Positions 16,711-18,215 of a stretch of 18,215 bases of DNA are shown piece after piece. Source of the stretch: Zancudomyces culisetae (lineage: Eukaryota; Kickxellomycota; Harpellomycetes; Harpellales; Legeriomycetaceae); the NCBI GenBank assembly GCA_001969505.1, contig LSSK01000746.1, positions 1-18,215 of the forward strand. Reading direction: 5' to 3'. The notes under the pieces were generated by a model. The model saw nothing but the letters and a program-made list of their open reading frames with translations. It did not search any database and was not told the origin of the DNA. The translations under genes were made by a program, and so were the position numbers. Within the stretch, counting starts at the first letter, position 1. Each line of letters opens with the position of its first letter.

Positions 16711-16767
16711 CTTGGTTGCGAGAGTTTCCAATCTGTTGTTTTGACTGACAAACACATTGTAATAAAG

Positions 16768-16891
16768 GTAAGAACACAAACAAGTACAAGGATAGTAGTG
16801 CGGTGGAGCACAGTAGTAGAAAGTAAAAAGTAGATCATCTAAATTAAAATGGGACGAATTGTGATTGTGATTTGGTTTGAATAATGATTAG
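16768..16891 (+). other. Candidate 5' leader intron of RPL21
   Basis: AAG|gtaaga (donor 16768) and gattag (acceptor ending 16891) bound 124 nt, leaving 19 nt of leader before the ATG at 16911. The unspliced leader would contain an upstream ORF at 16849-16884 (11 codons) and a second overlapping ATG at 16884. Both would be poor for a ribosomal protein mRNA and both would be removed by splicing. Alternatively, transcription starts downstream of them. Confidence 0.4.
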
Positions 16892-16910
16892 GTAAAAAAA
16901 GAATAAAAAG

Positions 16911-17393
16911 ATGCCACACTCATTCGGTTACCGTGCACGCACACGACACATGTTCGCAAAGGACTTCCGTAAGAAGGGTCCAGTGAAGCTGTCGACATAC
17001 ATGCACATTTACAAGGTAGGCGACATTGTTGATATCAAGGCTGACGGATCTATCCACAAGGGTATGCCACACAAGTTCTACCACGGAAAGACCGGTATTG
17101 TGTACAATGTGACCAAGACCTCAGTTGGAATCATCGTCAACAAGAAGGTCCGCAGTCGATACATTGAAAAGAGAATCAACGTAAGAATCGAACACGTCAA
17201 GCGCAGCAAGTGCAGAGACGATTTCTTGAAGCGTGTAAAGGAGAACCACGCCAAGATCAAGTTGGCCAGAGAAACCGGTCAACGCGTAGTTGTCAAGCGT
17301 CAACCAGAGCAACCACGCAACGCAACCTTTGTTTCTACTTTCAACAACGCCCCAGTCACCTTGACACCAGTTCCATATGATACTTTGATTTAA
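16911..17393 (+). CDS. RPL21: 60S ribosomal protein L21 (eL21)
   Basis: Cytosolic large-subunit protein. The 160-aa frame equals the family length. It shows [23 protein letters not shown] at the start, then [37 protein letters not shown] (an SH3-like core), [32 protein letters not shown] and the conserved end TPVPYDTLI. The start MPHSFG resembles fission yeast and filamentous fungi rather than MGKSHG of Saccharomyces. Codons are strongly biased to C- or G-ending forms (aag, gtc, atc, cac), unlike the neighbouring low-expression genes, as expected for very high expression. The coding frame is uninterrupted; a leader intron is likely. The gene is convergent with the next one across 78 bp. Confidence 0.97.
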   Translation: MPHSFGYRARTRHMFAKDFRKKGPVKLSTYMHIYKVGDIVDIKADGSIHKGMPHKFYHGKTGIVYNVTKTSVGIIVNKKVRSRYIEKRINVRIEHVKRSKCRDDFLKRVKENHAKIKLARETGQRVVVKRQPEQPRNATFVSTFNNAPVTLTPVPYDTLI

Positions 17394-17401
17394 GTTTTGA
17401 C

Positions 17402-17423
17402 TTTTTATATAATATATAATAAA
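17402..17423 (+). terminator. Likely RPL21 polyadenylation region
   Basis: A TATATAATATATAAT efficiency-type element with AATAAA at 17418-17423, just after the RPL21 stop. The 78-bp gap to the convergent gene means the two 3' UTRs probably overlap. Confidence 0.4.
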
Positions 17424-17471
17424 CTTTTAAAAGAGAATCAAAATATCATTAAAACTATGTTTCTTGCTTGA

Positions 17472-18215
17472 TTAATGAGAATTAAATTGTGTAAAAGACT
17501 CGATGTTTTCCAATTGCTTTTTGGCTAGTGCCGCCCGATCGTCCAGTCGCTGTACCTCCCAGTTAGCCAGTGCAAGTTCAAATGCAGATTTCCTCGCCTT
17601 TGCCGAAAGCGCGGCTTCGGTGTTGATTAGTGCTTGCATTTCATTGTTGAACTTGGCAGACTCGTTGAGAAAAGGCGCACAGGTTTTCATTGTTATTTCC
17701 ATAGCAGCGTTGAAAATGGGTTTTGGTGCTGTTGTCAATGAATTTTTCAGATATAAAGTCAAGAGTTGTGTTTCCTTCTCTACCTCTGGCACCTCTGGTA
17801 ATGAGGTTGGTACTGATACCTCTGACTGTTTTTGTTGTTGTTGTATATTTACATTTGCTTCAATACTCCCTAATGTCCTAGGTGTCACAGCCCCACCAGA
17901 AGTTGGTACATGTGATATCATATCTGGCCTAGAATTATTGTTATTCTGAATGTCAGATGTCTGTATTGGTAAAACTGGTGGTCTAATATGCGACATCTGC
18001 TGTAGAGAAAGTGGAGGAGGTGGCGGAATATGTGGATGAGAAAATGTTGGAGGATGAAGATGTGGTGGTGGTGGGAATGGAGGATGGGTATGAGTGTGAG
18101 AGTGGGAGTGGGAGTGGGAGTGAGTGTGAGAGTGAGGGTGATGGTGTGGGTGAGGGGGATGATGAGGAGGAAGTGATGATAGAGGAAGAGGTGGTGGTGG
18201 GGGTGGTGGAATAGA
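17472..18215 (-). CDS. Unrecognised Pro/His-rich protein with C-terminal helical region (5' end outside window)
   Basis: The frame is open from the window edge (18215) to a TAA at 17474-17472, giving 247 visible residues. An internal ATG at 17996 is not the likely start, because 73 codons upstream of it are in frame and continue the same composition. Upstream of that ATG the protein is proline-rich (runs of 5-7 Pro) with a block of about 20 residues in which every second residue is His (HSHTHSHSHSHSHTHTH), then QQM. A Gln/Asn-rich linker follows (DIQNNNNSRP, NIQQQQKQ). The last ~110 residues are predicted helical and Ala/Glu/Lys-rich (KFNNEMQALINTEAALSAKARKSAFELALANWEVQRL), possibly a coiled coil. 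No enzyme motif or membrane segment is visible. The His-rich block could bind metal. The gene is convergent with RPL21. Confidence 0.75.
   Translation of the reverse strand, partial: SIPPPPPPPLPLSSLPPHHPPHPHHHPHSHTHSHSHSHSHTHTHPPFPPPPHLHPPTFSHPHIPPPPPLSLQQMSHIRPPVLPIQTSDIQNNNNSRPDMISHVPTSGGAVTPRTLGSIEANVNIQQQQKQSEVSVPTSLPEVPEVEKETQLLTLYLKNSLTTAPKPIFNAAMEITMKTCAPFLNESAKFNNEMQALINTEAALSAKARKSAFELALANWEVQRLDDRAALAKKQLENIESFTQFNSH

Larger units (their letters stand above)
14300..16767. promoter_or_regulatory. Long divergent regulatory region between RPS9 and RPL21
   Basis: About 2.5 kb without a recognised gene. It contains multiple AnTn palindromes (about 14466-14492, 14583-14601, 14826-14839 and 16543-16558). 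It also has an AATAGTAA/TTACTATT stem (14458-14500), a TATCTTGC/GCAAGATA hairpin (14840-14861), a triplicated 17-bp repeat (14901-14951) and an AGCCCTAA Tbf1-like word (about 14995-15002). Further along are a G-quadruplex motif (15075-15103), another TTAGGGT word (about 15279-15285), a CCT-repeat tract (about 15350-15373) and an exon-like small ORF (16048-16215). Such density of poly-A/T and CCCTA words suits strong ribosomal protein promoters in yeasts that use Tbf1. The region is much longer than a typical yeast promoter. Confidence 0.5.

Noticed and set aside
18011-18214. + strand Glu/Gly/Val-rich frame of 67 codons
   Set aside because: It is the antisense of the Pro/His-rich coding repeat.

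Overview
This looks like nuclear DNA of an ascomycete yeast. It is AT-rich, with short spliceosomal introns (gtaagt, gtaaga or gtaggt donors, tag acceptors), compact convergent gene pairs and clearly fungal housekeeping genes. CTG falls at a hydrophobic core position in eL21 (K-L-S-T-Y), so the standard code fits. Introns in ATP1, MRPL49, SLU7 and a TRS65-like gene, a full-length Slu7 with its zinc knuckle, and an eL21 that starts [12 protein letters not shown] suggest an early-diverging, relatively intron-rich Saccharomycotina lineage. I cannot name the species.

Layout. 1-368 (+): C-terminal part of a Tlg2/syntaxin-16 Qa-SNARE, convergent with ATP1 (minus, 416-2433, three exons; the presequence is split by two introns). 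2434-3998: pyrimidine-rich (+ strand) upstream region of ATP1. 3999-5590: a terminal-inverted-repeat (TIR) element of about 1.6 kb whose only substantial ORF encodes a predicted secreted, cysteine-rich protein and no transposase. 5591-7408: AT-rich sequence with no recognised gene. 7409-10267 (+): two-exon gene, probably TRAPP II subunit TRS65. 10410-11245 (minus): mitochondrial ribosomal protein bL21m, two exons. 11882-13365 (+): splicing factor SLU7, three exons, sharing a 636-bp divergent promoter with bL21m. 13496-14071 (minus): RPS9/uS4. About 14.3-16.8 kb: long divergent regulatory region between two cytosolic ribosomal protein genes, with A/T palindromes, a 17-bp triplicated repeat, a G-quadruplex motif and an exon-like small ORF. 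16911-17393 (+): RPL21/eL21. 17472-18215 (minus): 3' part of an unrecognised gene with a Pro/His-rich N-terminal region.

Most genes serve growth: ATP synthesis, cytosolic and mitochondrial translation, splicing and Golgi trafficking. The ATP1 and bL21m upstream regions share an 11-bp word in similar context. Both cytosolic ribosomal protein genes appear to have an intron in the 5' leader. The most unusual item is the TIR element with its secreted-protein cargo.
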